From Flavobacteriales bacterium (GTDB taxonomy: Bacteria > Bacteroidota > Bacteroidia > Flavobacteriales_D > Crocinitomicaceae), in NCBI GenBank assembly GCA_947491305.1, contig CANLIL010000028.1, positions 1 to 36,105 on the forward strand: 36,105 bases of DNA, written 5' to 3'. Every line of letters begins with the position of its first letter. Positions within the stretch are counted from its first letter, which is position 1. The notes beneath the pieces are model-generated. The model saw only the letters and a list, made by a program, of their open reading frames with translations, made no database searches and was not told the origin of the DNA. A program made the position numbers and the translations under genes. This document shows, piece after piece, positions 7,087 through 16,458 of this stretch.

Positions 7087-9384
7087 TTAAATCAAGGTAG
7101 ATGCTTGATACAATTTCAATTCGTCCCAGGTAACTTTGTTTCCTAATTTCTCTTTCAACGGGGTTAAAGATGTGCCTTCGTATCCTTCAAAAAGATTGGC
7201 TAGTTCATGGATGCGTTTAGGAGACATTACATCGCTTAATTCAATTTTTTCTGCACGGATTAAATATACAAAGTGACTGTTTACGGTTTGAGCCGATAAT
7301 TGTCGCGTGCGTGCAATTTCTTTAGCATCGTTGCCTTGTTCAAGCAATTCAAGGGTCTGTTCGTAAGTTGTTTTCTTTTCTTTTTTAGCAACACTTAATT
7401 TTTTGCTTGTTTTCAAGAAGATAATATCTTCGTCTTCCGGCTCATCTAATAAAGAAGGTGTTTGTCTAATTTCCTGTTTTACGGCGGCTAACTTGCTTAG
7501 TTTATAGTTGGCAATTTCGGTGTTCCAAACCACTTCTTTTGTGATTTCTCTGCCTGTTGCAACGGCTTCAATAAGTAAACGGGCTTTTTTAATTTTTAAT
7601 ATTGTTTCGGTAAGCAGTTCATCCAATTCTTCTAATTCTTCAGCGTATTGTTTGGTTTTTTTGACGCGACTGAGTTCAGCGATTTTTTTCAAATTGGAAG
7701 TCAACACACCGTCCAATATTTTAAAGAAATACTGGTAAGCAGCTTGCACCCGTTCATTTAAAAAATTCGCATCAAACTGATCTTTCAAAAACAAGTTATC
7801 CAACTGGTTGCAAAATTTTCGAGCAGGTTCAATGGTTGTTTGAATCGCTTGATTTTGCATGGTTATCCAGCTTTTGTTTTTGCCTTTTTCACTTTTACTC
7901 CCCACATTTTTATAGCTAGCTTCGTGAATAACCCACTTAGAACTTAAATCATACCAATCAAATGCTTGTTTTAACGATTGCAATAAGTAGTTTTTAGTAC
8001 TGCGTTCAAGGTATTTAGGCAAAAGTTCTTCAGCAGCTTTATTTTGACTAAATGCAACTACTTGCTGGTCGTTTGACAAACCATTCATGCGCATTGGTTT
8101 CAATAAAACCAATCCTTCGAGTGAGCGCAATCGCGACAATGCAACGTATGCTTGTCCAGGAGCAAACACATCGGAAACATCTAAAACAGCTTTTTCAAAA
8201 GTTAAACCTTGGCTTTTATGAACGGTTATTGCCCACGCTAATTTCAACGGATAATGCACAAACGTTCCAATCACTTCCTCTTTCACTTCACCTGTTGCAT
8301 CGTTTAATGTGTAACGAATATTGGCCCATTCAAATTTTTCTACGGTAATAGATTTCTTTTCATCTGGAAAAAAAACGGTGATTTCATGTTCGCTTAACGA
8401 CTTGATTTTCCCCATTTTCCCATTGTAGTAATTTTTATCAAAAGAAATATCATTTTTGATGAACATCACTTGTGCGCCTTCTTTCAAGATCATTTGTTCT
8501 TCCAATGGAAACAAATGTTTGGGATATTCACCCGTTACTTCAGCTTCATAGCTTACTTTTTTACCTTTCAACGCTTCCAATGCTTTCGCATTCATTTCAT
8601 CTGCTTTCGAGTTATGTGTTGTAAGGGTAATGTAGCCTTCTACTTTGGATGAATCGAAATCAGGCTGAACATACTTGTTCAGAATTTCAACATCATTTGC
8701 AGTAATTTTATTGTCGCGGAGGTGATTTAAAACTTGAATAAAAGCTTGATCATGTTGGCGGTAAATGGTCGAAAGTTCGATATACAAGGGTTGAATTTCT
8801 CTTAATACTTTAGCATGAAAAAAGAAAAAACCGTCATAATAGGATCTTAATACTTGCCATTCTTCTTGTTTAACAACAGGAGGTAATTGCAATAAATCAC
8901 CAATAAACAACACTTGTACTCCTCCAAATGGCGAATTTTCTCTACGAACATTGCGCAAAGTCCAGTCGATGGCATCTAACAAATCTGCACGCAACATGCT
9001 GACCTCATCAATAATCAATAATTCAATGTTTCGAATAATTTTTTGCCGTTGTTTGTTCATGGCAAAATGCCGCATCAAGGTGTCTTTTGTCTCAAATTTA
9101 ACCGCTTGAGTGAATTGCGGAGAAACGCCAAATTCTGGAATAAATCCTGCGAAGGGCAATTGAAAAAAAGAATGAATGGTAACTCCACCAGCATTTAGGG
9201 CAGCGATTCCTGTAGGTGCAACAATTACAGCATTTTTATGCGTTGCTTCAATGATTTTTTTGAGCAAGGTTGTTTTACCAGTTCCGGCCTTACCCGTTAA
9301 AAAAATCGTTTGATTGGTTTGATTGATAAAACGTTCTGTAAATTCAGCGGGCGAACTATTTTCGTTCATTAAAGTTGATTTCAT
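7087..9384 (-). CDS. PIF1-like DNA helicase with C-terminal helix-turn-helix
   Basis: Superfamily-1 helicase of the PIF1/RecD type, presumably unwinding DNA structures in the cytoplasm. Of its 765 residues, GKAGTGKTT (31-39) is Walker A, ELLIIDEVSM (121-130) is Walker B, and ITVHKSQGLTFEKAVLDVS and YVALSRLRSLEGLVLL are the conserved C-terminal helicase motifs. Residues about 690-760 (TYEQTLELLEQGNDAKEIARTRQLSAQTVNSH and following) resemble the helix-turn-helix domain found at the end of RecQ and PIF1-like helicases. Start ATG 9384 is used; a second ATG five codons later (9369) is equally possible. The gene converges on the Nudix regulator with no gap, and its role is independent of the glycan genes as far as can be seen. 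Confidence 0.9.
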   Translation of the reverse strand: MKSTLMNENSSPAEFTERFINQTNQTIFLTGKAGTGKTTLLKKIIEATHKNAVIVAPTGIAALNAGGVTIHSFFQLPFAGFIPEFGVSPQFTQAVKFETKDTLMRHFAMNKQRQKIIRNIELLIIDEVSMLRADLLDAIDWTLRNVRRENSPFGGVQVLFIGDLLQLPPVVKQEEWQVLRSYYDGFFFFHAKVLREIQPLYIELSTIYRQHDQAFIQVLNHLRDNKITANDVEILNKYVQPDFDSSKVEGYITLTTHNSKADEMNAKALEALKGKKVSYEAEVTGEYPKHLFPLEEQMILKEGAQVMFIKNDISFDKNYYNGKMGKIKSLSEHEITVFFPDEKKSITVEKFEWANIRYTLNDATGEVKEEVIGTFVHYPLKLAWAITVHKSQGLTFEKAVLDVSDVFAPGQAYVALSRLRSLEGLVLLKPMRMNGLSNDQQVVAFSQNKAAEELLPKYLERSTKNYLLQSLKQAFDWYDLSSKWVIHEASYKNVGSKSEKGKNKSWITMQNQAIQTTIEPARKFCNQLDNLFLKDQFDANFLNERVQAAYQYFFKILDGVLTSNLKKIAELSRVKKTKQYAEELEELDELLTETILKIKKARLLIEAVATGREITKEVVWNTEIANYKLSKLAAVKQEIRQTPSLLDEPEDEDIIFLKTSKKLSVAKKEKKTTYEQTLELLEQGNDAKEIARTRQLSAQTVNSHFVYLIRAEKIELSDVMSPKRIHELANLFEGYEGTSLTPLKEKLGNKVTWDELKLYQASTLI

Positions 9385-9429
9385 TTACTTAAAGATACGA
9401 AAATAATTGAATAAAAATGTAAGGATAAA

Positions 9430-10455
9430 TTAAAAAACAACGCTCAGAGAAATATTAGCACTTAAACCACGCATCTCTTTGTTGTACATAAATGGAATAA
9501 AGTAGTTAACTTTTGAGTCAATCAATAAGTATTTGTTTTTATAAATTTCTAAACCTATCGATGGGGCAATGTAAAAAATATCTTTTTTAGATGTTCTGCC
9601 CGTCGCTACCATTCCACCGATTGAATAACCAGAGTATAAGTTTAAAAATTTACGTGAACCACGTCCTAAGTGACGCGAATAAAAATCTTGACCAAACGAA
9701 TAAGCAAATAACTCTGAGAACATTAACGAATCTGATGTTGGTACACTGTTTGCTTTGTAAACACCTAAAGAAATGTAGCTTTTTCCTTGTGTAAACAAGT
9801 ATTTCAACAAGTATCCTTGGTAATTAGCAGCAGAAATACCTTTTGTTGGAGAATCGATGTTTAAAAACGAGAATTCGCCACCTGGCATGTTTACAAATTT
9901 TATCCGTGTATTGTCATTTGTAGTTAATTCTTCAGAAAGAAATAATTCAACAGCATATTGATTATTAGTCGTGCTGAAATTCAATAATTCACGTTCTTTT
10001 TGGTGAATTTGGTCTTCTAAATTTTGTTTTTCTCGCCAAAAATTAAGGTAATTATCTGTTTTTTCCTCATTTTTCAATGCTATTTTTGCTAGTAGTTCGC
10101 TGTATTCTTTTTGTTTAGCTTCTAAATGTGCAATATCAATTTTTAATTCTGAAACGCGAATCGTATTATTGATCGTATTGAATTTTTTAGTCGCAGAATA
10201 GCCGCAACTTTCAATTAAAGAATCATATTTTTCATAAAGATTTTCAGGTAAATTAAAGTGCAATGAAAGTGATTGTTTGTTTTCATCTTGGTAACTTATA
10301 GCAATGTTATTTTTTTGAATGAATTGCGTCACTTTTTGTTTTGCACCTGTATAATCCATTGAATAAACAACATTGTTTAAGGTCGTTGTAGTATAATCTT
10401 GCGCTTTTGCAACAGTGATCAATAGAACGCTAAAAATCGAAAAAAAATAGTTCAT
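9430..10455 (-). CDS. Hypothetical envelope protein, coiled coil plus C-terminal barrel-like region
   Basis: I do not recognise a named family with certainty. The 341-residue protein has a signal peptide (1-18, ending TVAKAQ). Residues about 25-105 look like the periplasmic part of DUF4349-type proteins (alternating strand pattern, LPENLYEKYDSLIESCGY). Residues about 108-158 are a charged coiled coil (ELKIDIAHLEAKQKEYSELLAKI and on). Residues about 185-341 are strand-rich with alternating aromatic residues and end in SLSVVF, a terminal phenylalanine typical of outer-membrane strands. A good promoter lies directly upstream, and the gene is divergent from hemW. Confidence 0.75.
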   Translation of the reverse strand: MNYFFSIFSVLLITVAKAQDYTTTTLNNVVYSMDYTGAKQKVTQFIQKNNIAISYQDENKQSLSLHFNLPENLYEKYDSLIESCGYSATKKFNTINNTIRVSELKIDIAHLEAKQKEYSELLAKIALKNEEKTDNYLNFWREKQNLEDQIHQKERELLNFSTTNNQYAVELFLSEELTTNDNTRIKFVNMPGGEFSFLNIDSPTKGISAANYQGYLLKYLFTQGKSYISLGVYKANSVPTSDSLMFSELFAYSFGQDFYSRHLGRGSRKFLNLYSGYSIGGMVATGRTSKKDIFYIAPSIGLEIYKNKYLLIDSKVNYFIPFMYNKEMRGLSANISLSVVF

Positions 10456-10472
10456 GTTTGCTAATTTGATAC

Positions 10473-10504
10473 CAAAGATACTTTTTCATTCTACTATATC
10501 CAAA
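10473..10504 (-). promoter_or_regulatory. Promoter of the 9430-10455 gene
   Basis: On the minus strand TTTG (10504-10501), a 20-nt spacer and TATCTTTG (10480-10473) match the Bacteroidota TTTG-N19-20-TANNTTTG promoter exactly. The -7 element is 17 nt from the start codon, implying a very short leader. Confidence 0.65.
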
Positions 10505-10540
10505 CAATAATTAAATGGTTCTTTTACTTACTTTTGTTGC

Positions 10541-11662
10541 ATGGCAGGTATTTATATCCATATTCCATTTTGTAAACAGAAATGTACCTATTGTGATTTT
10601 CATTTCAGTACAAGCTTTGAGCACTACCGAAAAGAAATGATTGAAACAATTGGTAAAGAAATAGCATTACGCAAAGAAGAATTAAAGCATGTTACAATTG
10701 CTTCTATTTATTTTGGAGGAGGTACGCCAAGTATTTTAAATACTCAAGAATTAAATTTTTTATTACAAAAAATTCATGCCAATTTTGATGTTGATTCATC
10801 TGCAGAAATCACATTAGAAGCGAATCCAGACGACATTTCAGCTCAACAACTTGCTATGTGGAAAGATGGAGGAATTAACCGACTATCAATTGGATTACAA
10901 TCGTTTAAATCATCAGATTTAAACTGGATGAATCGCGCGCATACTGTTGAAGAAGCATTATCGTGTGTTCAACTTGCCAAAAAGTCTGGTTTCAATGCAA
11001 TCAGTGTTGATTTAATATACGGATTACCTGATTTAACGATGGAAGAATGGAAGCACCACATTGATGAAGTGATTGCGATGGATGTGCAACATATTTCGGC
11101 TTATTGTTTAACGGTAGAAGAGAAAACGGCATTAAATAAATTGGTCAACGAGAAGAAAATTGTTCCAGCAGGAGAAGATGCACAGAGTGAGCAGTTTTTA
11201 GAACTTTCGCATCGCTTGAAAAAAGCAGGATTTTTGCATTATGAAATTTCCAATTTTGGAAAGCCAGGATTTGAAGCTGTACATAATTCAAATTATTGGA
11301 AAGGTGTTTCTTATATGGGCGTTGGACCTTCAGCGCATTCATTCAATGGAAGTAAGCGTCGTTGGAATATTTCAAATAATTCAAAGTACTTGAAACAATT
11401 TGCATCCAATGCTTATTTTGAAGAAGAATTGTTGACCTTAAAAGACCAGTGGAATGAAATCGTTATGACAGGTTTAAGAACTACATCTGGTGTTGCTATC
11501 GAACAATTAAAGGCTCTTTTTCCTTTAGATGAAGCGTTTCAATTAGCACTTCTTTCTTTTCAAAAAGATGGAATGATTGAGTTTTTAAACAATCATTTAA
11601 GTTTAACGGATAAAGGACGTTTACAAGCTGACTTTATTGCCAGCGAATTTTTCAAGGTATAA
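10541..11662 (+). CDS. hemW: Radical SAM family heme chaperone HemW
   Basis: HemW-type radical SAM protein (long annotated as a coproporphyrinogen III oxidase HemN homologue), thought to bind heme and deliver it to target proteins. It is 373 residues long. The radical-SAM cluster motif is CKQKCTYC with cysteines 11, 15 and 18. GGGTPSIL and LEANPDD are the SAM-binding and following conserved segments; RLSIGLQSF and GLPDLTMEEW are typical of the family. The C-terminal HemN-like domain (about 290-373) is present. The sequence starts directly with IYIHIPFC, so ATG 10541 is correct. A terminator hairpin follows the stop codon. It is a monocistronic housekeeping gene. Confidence 0.95.
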   Translation: MAGIYIHIPFCKQKCTYCDFHFSTSFEHYRKEMIETIGKEIALRKEELKHVTIASIYFGGGTPSILNTQELNFLLQKIHANFDVDSSAEITLEANPDDISAQQLAMWKDGGINRLSIGLQSFKSSDLNWMNRAHTVEEALSCVQLAKKSGFNAISVDLIYGLPDLTMEEWKHHIDEVIAMDVQHISAYCLTVEEKTALNKLVNEKKIVPAGEDAQSEQFLELSHRLKKAGFLHYEISNFGKPGFEAVHNSNYWKGVSYMGVGPSAHSFNGSKRRWNISNNSKYLKQFASNAYFEEELLTLKDQWNEIVMTGLRTTSGVAIEQLKALFPLDEAFQLALLSFQKDGMIEFLNNHLSLTDKGRLQADFIASEFFKV

Positions 11663-11690
11663 AAAAAGGGAACCTTTCGATTCCCTTTCC
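11661..11690. terminator. Bidirectional terminator between hemW and susD
   Basis: AAAGGGAA (11665-11672), an 8-base loop and TTCCCTTT (11681-11688) form a perfect 8-bp stem. The A-run 11661-11667 gives a seven-U tail for transcripts coming from susD on the minus strand; on the plus strand the U-run is shorter. Confidence 0.75.
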
Positions 11691-11706
11691 AATTATTCTT
11701 CGGTTA

Positions 11707-13293
11707 TTAATAGCCTGGATTTTGAATCAAATTCGTATTCAATACTAAATCAGCATTTGGAATAGGATACAATTCATAATTTGAATTAATTGCTGTTCCA
11801 GCGGCATCATCACCACCTTTGAATGCCCATAAATACGTTGAACCAGCAAATAAATCAAAACGAATTAAATCTGTTCTTCTTGTACATTCCCAGTGTAATT
11901 CACGCGCTCTTTCATCAATGATATATTGTAAATTGTAATCAGCCAATGTTGAAGTATTTGAACCGTATGCTCTGTCTTTTAGAAGTTGTAAGTAACCCAA
12001 ACCTGTTGCTTTACTTCCAAATCCTCTTTCAGCACATTCTGCATACATTAAGTATACATCTGCTAAACGGAACATTGGGAAATCTGTGTCACATTGTCCA
12101 GAAGTACCGTTATTAGAACCAACTTCTCCTGTTGAAGAAACGTTTTGGTATTTCGGTAAAGCATAACCATCTGTAAATGTTGAAAGTGTCGTCATCTCTT
12201 TTACTTGACCATCCGTATAGAATTGGTAACGACCATCCGTGATTGAATCCGTAAATTTATTCACCAATTGTTGTGGAACTCTTAAACCAGCCCAACCACC
12301 GCTTACTCCGTAATCAGCAGCAACCATTGATCCTCCAATAGAAGCACACGTTAAGAATGTTGTTCCACCATAACTTTGTGTGTACAATGCATCATAAACA
12401 ACCGGGAAAATGATTTCAGGAGAAGTGTTGTTATCTGTTCTGAATAAGTCAGTGTACTTGTCGTCTAGAGAGAATCCACCTTCTGTGATAACTTTTGTGC
12501 AGTATGTTGCACAGTCTTGGTAACGTTGTGTACCTGTATAAACTTCAGCATTTAAGTAAATACGTGCTAATAAAACTTGCGCAGCAGATGAACTTGCTCT
12601 TCCATAAGGAACACTTGTTGAAGGTAATAATTCATTTTCAACAGCTTTCAATTCAGATTCTACGTATGAAAAAAGATTTGTTCTTGTGATGCGTTCTGGC
12701 ATAAAAGCACCAACTAAATCATTTTCATCTACAAATGGAACATTCCCAAATAAATCCATTGCATGCGAATAACTCAAGGCACGTAAGAAACGTGCTTCTG
12801 CTCTGAAGGTACTGATCATTGCTTTGTCTGCTTCTGAAAAACTTCTTTCATCCATTTTAGCATCTGTCGTTTCTCTTACGAACTCATTGCACAAGGCAAT
12901 TTGGAAAAAGATACGGTTGTACATCATTTTTACGAATGTGTTTTCAGCCGACCAAGTTGATTTACATAAATCTGGAATACCTATATCGTTCCAACCACAA
13001 ACTGCTTCATCAGTTGGTAAAACTTGTAAATTATACAAAGCTCTAACATATTGAGAAAAACCTTCATCTGTACTTGCGATGTCTGGGCTTCCTGCAGGAC
13101 CTTGATTTCCAGTTGTTGCTAGACCAGCATATAATTTAGCAAGTACGTGAATGTAATTTTTTGGGTCTTTATAAACCGCTTCTGAATTAAAACCATATTT
13201 AGGCTTTAAATTCAATTGTTTTGTACATGAGTTTAAAGATGCTAATGCGCTTAAACCTACTACAAACAATACTAATTTTAGTGTATTTTTCAT
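11707..13293 (-). CDS. susD: SusD/RagB-type surface glycan-binding lipoprotein
   Basis: Surface lipoprotein that caps the SusC transporter and captures glycan at the outer membrane. The 528-residue protein carries a lipoprotein signal peptide with the acylated cysteine at residue 23 (LASLNSC-TKQ). It has a SusD-like helical repeat scaffold, the typical early segment ending in FFQIALCNEFVRET, FRAEARFLRALSYSHAMDLFGNVPFV and the C-terminal segment ERARELHWECTRRTDLIRF. ATG 13293 is preferred over an upstream TTG at 13299, since the lipoprotein signal begins there. It starts 10 nt after the susC stop codon, in the standard susC-susD order. With GH31 and GH13 upstream, the likely ligand is an alpha-glucan. 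No SusE or SusF homologue follows. Confidence 0.93.
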   Translation of the reverse strand: MKNTLKLVLFVVGLSALASLNSCTKQLNLKPKYGFNSEAVYKDPKNYIHVLAKLYAGLATTGNQGPAGSPDIASTDEGFSQYVRALYNLQVLPTDEAVCGWNDIGIPDLCKSTWSAENTFVKMMYNRIFFQIALCNEFVRETTDAKMDERSFSEADKAMISTFRAEARFLRALSYSHAMDLFGNVPFVDENDLVGAFMPERITRTNLFSYVESELKAVENELLPSTSVPYGRASSSAAQVLLARIYLNAEVYTGTQRYQDCATYCTKVITEGGFSLDDKYTDLFRTDNNTSPEIIFPVVYDALYTQSYGGTTFLTCASIGGSMVAADYGVSGGWAGLRVPQQLVNKFTDSITDGRYQFYTDGQVKEMTTLSTFTDGYALPKYQNVSSTGEVGSNNGTSGQCDTDFPMFRLADVYLMYAECAERGFGSKATGLGYLQLLKDRAYGSNTSTLADYNLQYIIDERARELHWECTRRTDLIRFDLFAGSTYLWAFKGGDDAAGTAINSNYELYPIPNADLVLNTNLIQNPGY

Positions 13294-13303
13294 TTTCAAT
13301 TAA

Positions 13304-16300
13304 TTAAAAGTCAAATGTTAAATTCAATGAATAAACGCGTGGTCTTGGATAAATGTTGTTATCAATACCATTCGATACTTCAGGATCTTGTCCACTGTAC
13401 TGTGTCATCACAAATACGTTGTTTACTGTGAAAGCAGCATTTAAACCAACTCTGTTTTTCGTGAATTTTAATTTCCCAAATTTGTAACCGATGTTGATGT
13501 TATCCATACGCAAGAAATCAGCTTTTTCTAAATAGTGATCGCTTAATAATTGACGTTCGTTACTTTTAACAATTTGATCATCGTAGTATGAAGATGATAA
13601 ATTGTTCAATGATCCTGTTGTTCCATTAATTGATTGGAACGTTCCATTTGCTGAATGAATATTATTGTAAATAGAGCCACCAAATTCACCTCTCATTGAG
13701 AAACCACCGAACCAATTTTTATATGTTACATTCATTGATAAACCAACAAATACATTTGGCGCAGCTTGTTCTGTGATGTAACGGTCATCAATATTAATAA
13801 TACCATCATTATTTCTATCAACATAGGTATCAATTGCTCTCCATTTGTCAGTAGTTGTGATTTGACCATCATTGTTGATGTCAACTGTTGCTTGTTGTCC
13901 TTCTTGAATGATTGTGCCATCAGCAGCATATTTTTGCTCATAAACAAAGTAAGAGAAGGTTGGGTTTCCAAGTTGGTGAACTTGAACTGTATTTCCAATT
14001 CCACTAATTCCACCAACTAAAATACCTGGTGATTTAGGGTCTACTACTTGTGCCAATTTCAAAACTTCATTTTTATTGTAAGAAACATTCGTCATTAACT
14101 CAATACGAAGGTCTTTACGTGCAATTAAACCATAGTTCAAACTAACCTCAACTCCTGTGTTACGCATACTTCCAACGTTAGTTAAGATAGCATTTGTAAA
14201 GTTGGTACCAACAGGAACAGGAACAGTTGCTAATAAATCAGTTGTAGTTTTTTGGTAAACATCAACAGAACCACTCAATCGGTCTTTTTTAACACCAAAG
14301 TCTAATCCAACATTGATTGATGCAGTTTCTTCCCATTTCAAGTTAGAATCATATCCATTTGGACGGTAAACTGTGTAAAATTGTCCTCCAAAAGCATATT
14401 GAGCATTTGCTGACCCTTCAAAGAAGTTACCGATGTATGAATAATCTCCAATACCATCTTGTTGTCCTGTTACACCGTATCCAGCTCTTAATTTCAATAG
14501 ATTCAACCATGTAATGTTTTTCATGAATCCTTCTTTAGAGATGATCCAAGCCGCTGAAACGGATGGGAAAAGACCCCAACGAGTACTTTCACTGAAACGA
14601 GAAGAACCATCGTAACGTAATGTTGCATTTACGATGTATTTATCGTTATAAGTATAAATTCCACGTCCGTAGTAAGATAACAAAGCATTTGCTGTGTAGA
14701 ATGGATTTTGTGCCGCTAATCCGATGATAGAATCACGTGCTTCGTTGTATGTCGCATTGTTCGGACTTGAAGTCTCCCAATTTTGGAACGAGTAACCAGC
14801 TGTTAAATCTACTAAATGCTTGCTTTTTTTATCAGCATTGTTGTAATTTAAATATGCTTCAATCAATTTATTTCCTTTTGATTGGCGGTATTCATTATAA
14901 CTTCCTTTTGTATAATATCCACTTGCAGAAGATGCTTTTGTTGTTACTGTTCCAGTTCCTTCAGATTGATCAATCCCTAAGTTTAAGACTGCTTTCATTT
15001 GAGGGAAGAACGGTAATTTGTATGAAATTTTAGCATTACCAATGTAACGATTTACAGAAGATAAATCAGCACGAGAATTGATTAACCCTAATGGGTTTCT
15101 TGCAGCTAAAACATTTGGTTTTCCATTTTTAATCCATTCAAAATAACCATCGTAAGATGAGTTCCCAGAATAAACACTTTGAGTAGGGTCAAAAAACGCT
15201 GCACCTAAAGCACCTCTATTTGCAAAAGTAGAATTTGTGTGAACGTAACGATTGTTGATTTCTAACGCTAAATGATTTTTTAAGAATGTTGGCGTTAAAT
15301 TTAACGAAACAGATGTTCTATTAAATTTATCAGTTAACAAAATTCCATTTTCATACCGATTCCCGAAAGATAAGCGGTATGGTAATTTTTTAATTCCACC
15401 CATTATGGAAACATTATTATCTGTAATAAGGGCAGCTCTAAACACTTGTTTTTGCCAATCAGTATTTCCAGTTCCTAACAATGCTTTTTGCGCAGTTGTT
15501 CCTTTTGAATTTACTACAGCACGGTATTCGTCACCATTTAAAACATCTGCGTATTTTGCAATCGTAGATAACGAGTTTTTAGTATCGAAAACAACTTTTA
15601 ATTTATCTGTTGAACCGCCATCACCCTTTTTAGTTGTAATTAAAATGACACCATTTGCTCCACGAGAACCATAAATAGCTGTTGCAGATGCATCTTTTAA
15701 TACAACAAACGAAGCAATGTCATTTGGGTTGATTAATGAAAGTGGATTAGAAGCTCCAGCAATTCCTCCATTATCTAATGGAACTCCATCAACAACAATT
15801 AAAGGATCATTGCTCGCATTGATAGATGTACCACCTCTTAAACGAATCGTACTTCCACCACCTGGCGCTCCATCATTTGTATTGATTTTAACACCGGCAA
15901 CTTTTCCTTGAATCAATTGCTCAGGTGTTGAAACGGAACCTTGAACAAAGTTTTTCTCGTTGATAACAGTTGCTGAACCAGTTAAGTCTTTTGTACGAGT
16001 TGTACCATAACCAATAACTACAACTTCATCTAGTTCTTTTTCTGCTGAACCAAAATTTACATCTAATACAAGAACTTGACCGTTTGTCAGGGACGCTTGT
16101 TTTGTGATGTTTTTGTAACCAACATTTTTAAAAACAAGTGTGTATGTTCCTGCTTCAAGTAAGCTGATCTCATAATACCCCTTGTCGTTTGAGAATGCAC
16201 CTCGTGATTTTCCTTCAATCACAACGGAAGCATTAAAGACTGGTTTACCTTCGTCGTCTTTGATCGTTCCTTTGATCACACCATTTTGTCCGAAAACAGC

Positions 16301-16357
16301 AGTGCCAACAAAAAGAAAGAGTAACGATAGTGCAAACGATTTAATCATCATTTTCAT
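13304..16357 (-). CDS. susC: SusC/RagA-type TonB-dependent outer-membrane transporter
   Basis: TonB-dependent oligosaccharide importer of the outer membrane, working with SusD. The 1017-residue protein has a signal peptide (1-23, ending TAVFGQ), a carboxypeptidase-regulatory-like domain (about 27-105, GVIKGTIKDDEGKPVFNASVVIEG), a TonB-box/plug entry (LDEVVVIGYGTTRTKDLTGS, about 109-128), the plug (to about 240, with LRGGTSINASNDPLIVVDGVP and IYGSRGANGVILITTKKG) and a 22-strand-type barrel ending in LNLTFDF. There is no N-terminal secretin/STN domain, so it should not signal to an anti-sigma factor. The preceding gap of 101 nt contains a strong promoter. It is followed by susD after 10 nt. Confidence 0.95.
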   Translation of the reverse strand: MKMMIKSFALSLLFLFVGTAVFGQNGVIKGTIKDDEGKPVFNASVVIEGKSRGAFSNDKGYYEISLLEAGTYTLVFKNVGYKNITKQASLTNGQVLVLDVNFGSAEKELDEVVVIGYGTTRTKDLTGSATVINEKNFVQGSVSTPEQLIQGKVAGVKINTNDGAPGGGSTIRLRGGTSINASNDPLIVVDGVPLDNGGIAGASNPLSLINPNDIASFVVLKDASATAIYGSRGANGVILITTKKGDGGSTDKLKVVFDTKNSLSTIAKYADVLNGDEYRAVVNSKGTTAQKALLGTGNTDWQKQVFRAALITDNNVSIMGGIKKLPYRLSFGNRYENGILLTDKFNRTSVSLNLTPTFLKNHLALEINNRYVHTNSTFANRGALGAAFFDPTQSVYSGNSSYDGYFEWIKNGKPNVLAARNPLGLINSRADLSSVNRYIGNAKISYKLPFFPQMKAVLNLGIDQSEGTGTVTTKASSASGYYTKGSYNEYRQSKGNKLIEAYLNYNNADKKSKHLVDLTAGYSFQNWETSSPNNATYNEARDSIIGLAAQNPFYTANALLSYYGRGIYTYNDKYIVNATLRYDGSSRFSESTRWGLFPSVSAAWIISKEGFMKNITWLNLLKLRAGYGVTGQQDGIGDYSYIGNFFEGSANAQYAFGGQFYTVYRPNGYDSNLKWEETASINVGLDFGVKKDRLSGSVDVYQKTTTDLLATVPVPVGTNFTNAILTNVGSMRNTGVEVSLNYGLIARKDLRIELMTNVSYNKNEVLKLAQVVDPKSPGILVGGISGIGNTVQVHQLGNPTFSYFVYEQKYAADGTIIQEGQQATVDINNDGQITTTDKWRAIDTYVDRNNDGIINIDDRYITEQAAPNVFVGLSMNVTYKNWFGGFSMRGEFGGSIYNNIHSANGTFQSINGTTGSLNNLSSSYYDDQIVKSNERQLLSDHYLEKADFLRMDNINIGYKFGKLKFTKNRVGLNAAFTVNNVFVMTQYSGQDPEVSNGIDNNIYPRPRVYSLNLTFDF

Positions 16358-16403
16358 ACGTATTTAGTTTTTGTTTTTATAAGTGAGTTTATAGCTTAAG
16401 CGT

Positions 16404-16433
16404 CAAATATATTAAATTTTTTTAAACGTCAAA
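16404..16433 (-). promoter_or_regulatory. susC promoter
   Basis: On the minus strand TTTG (16433-16430), an 18-nt spacer and TATATTTG (16411-16404) fit the Bacteroidota consensus. The -7 element is 46 nt from the susC start codon. Each element is followed by ACG, so TTTGACG occurs twice 26 nt apart. This shows that susCD can be transcribed separately from the GH31 gene upstream. Confidence 0.7.
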
Positions 16434-16458
16434 ATGACACTAAGAAAAAATTTATGTG

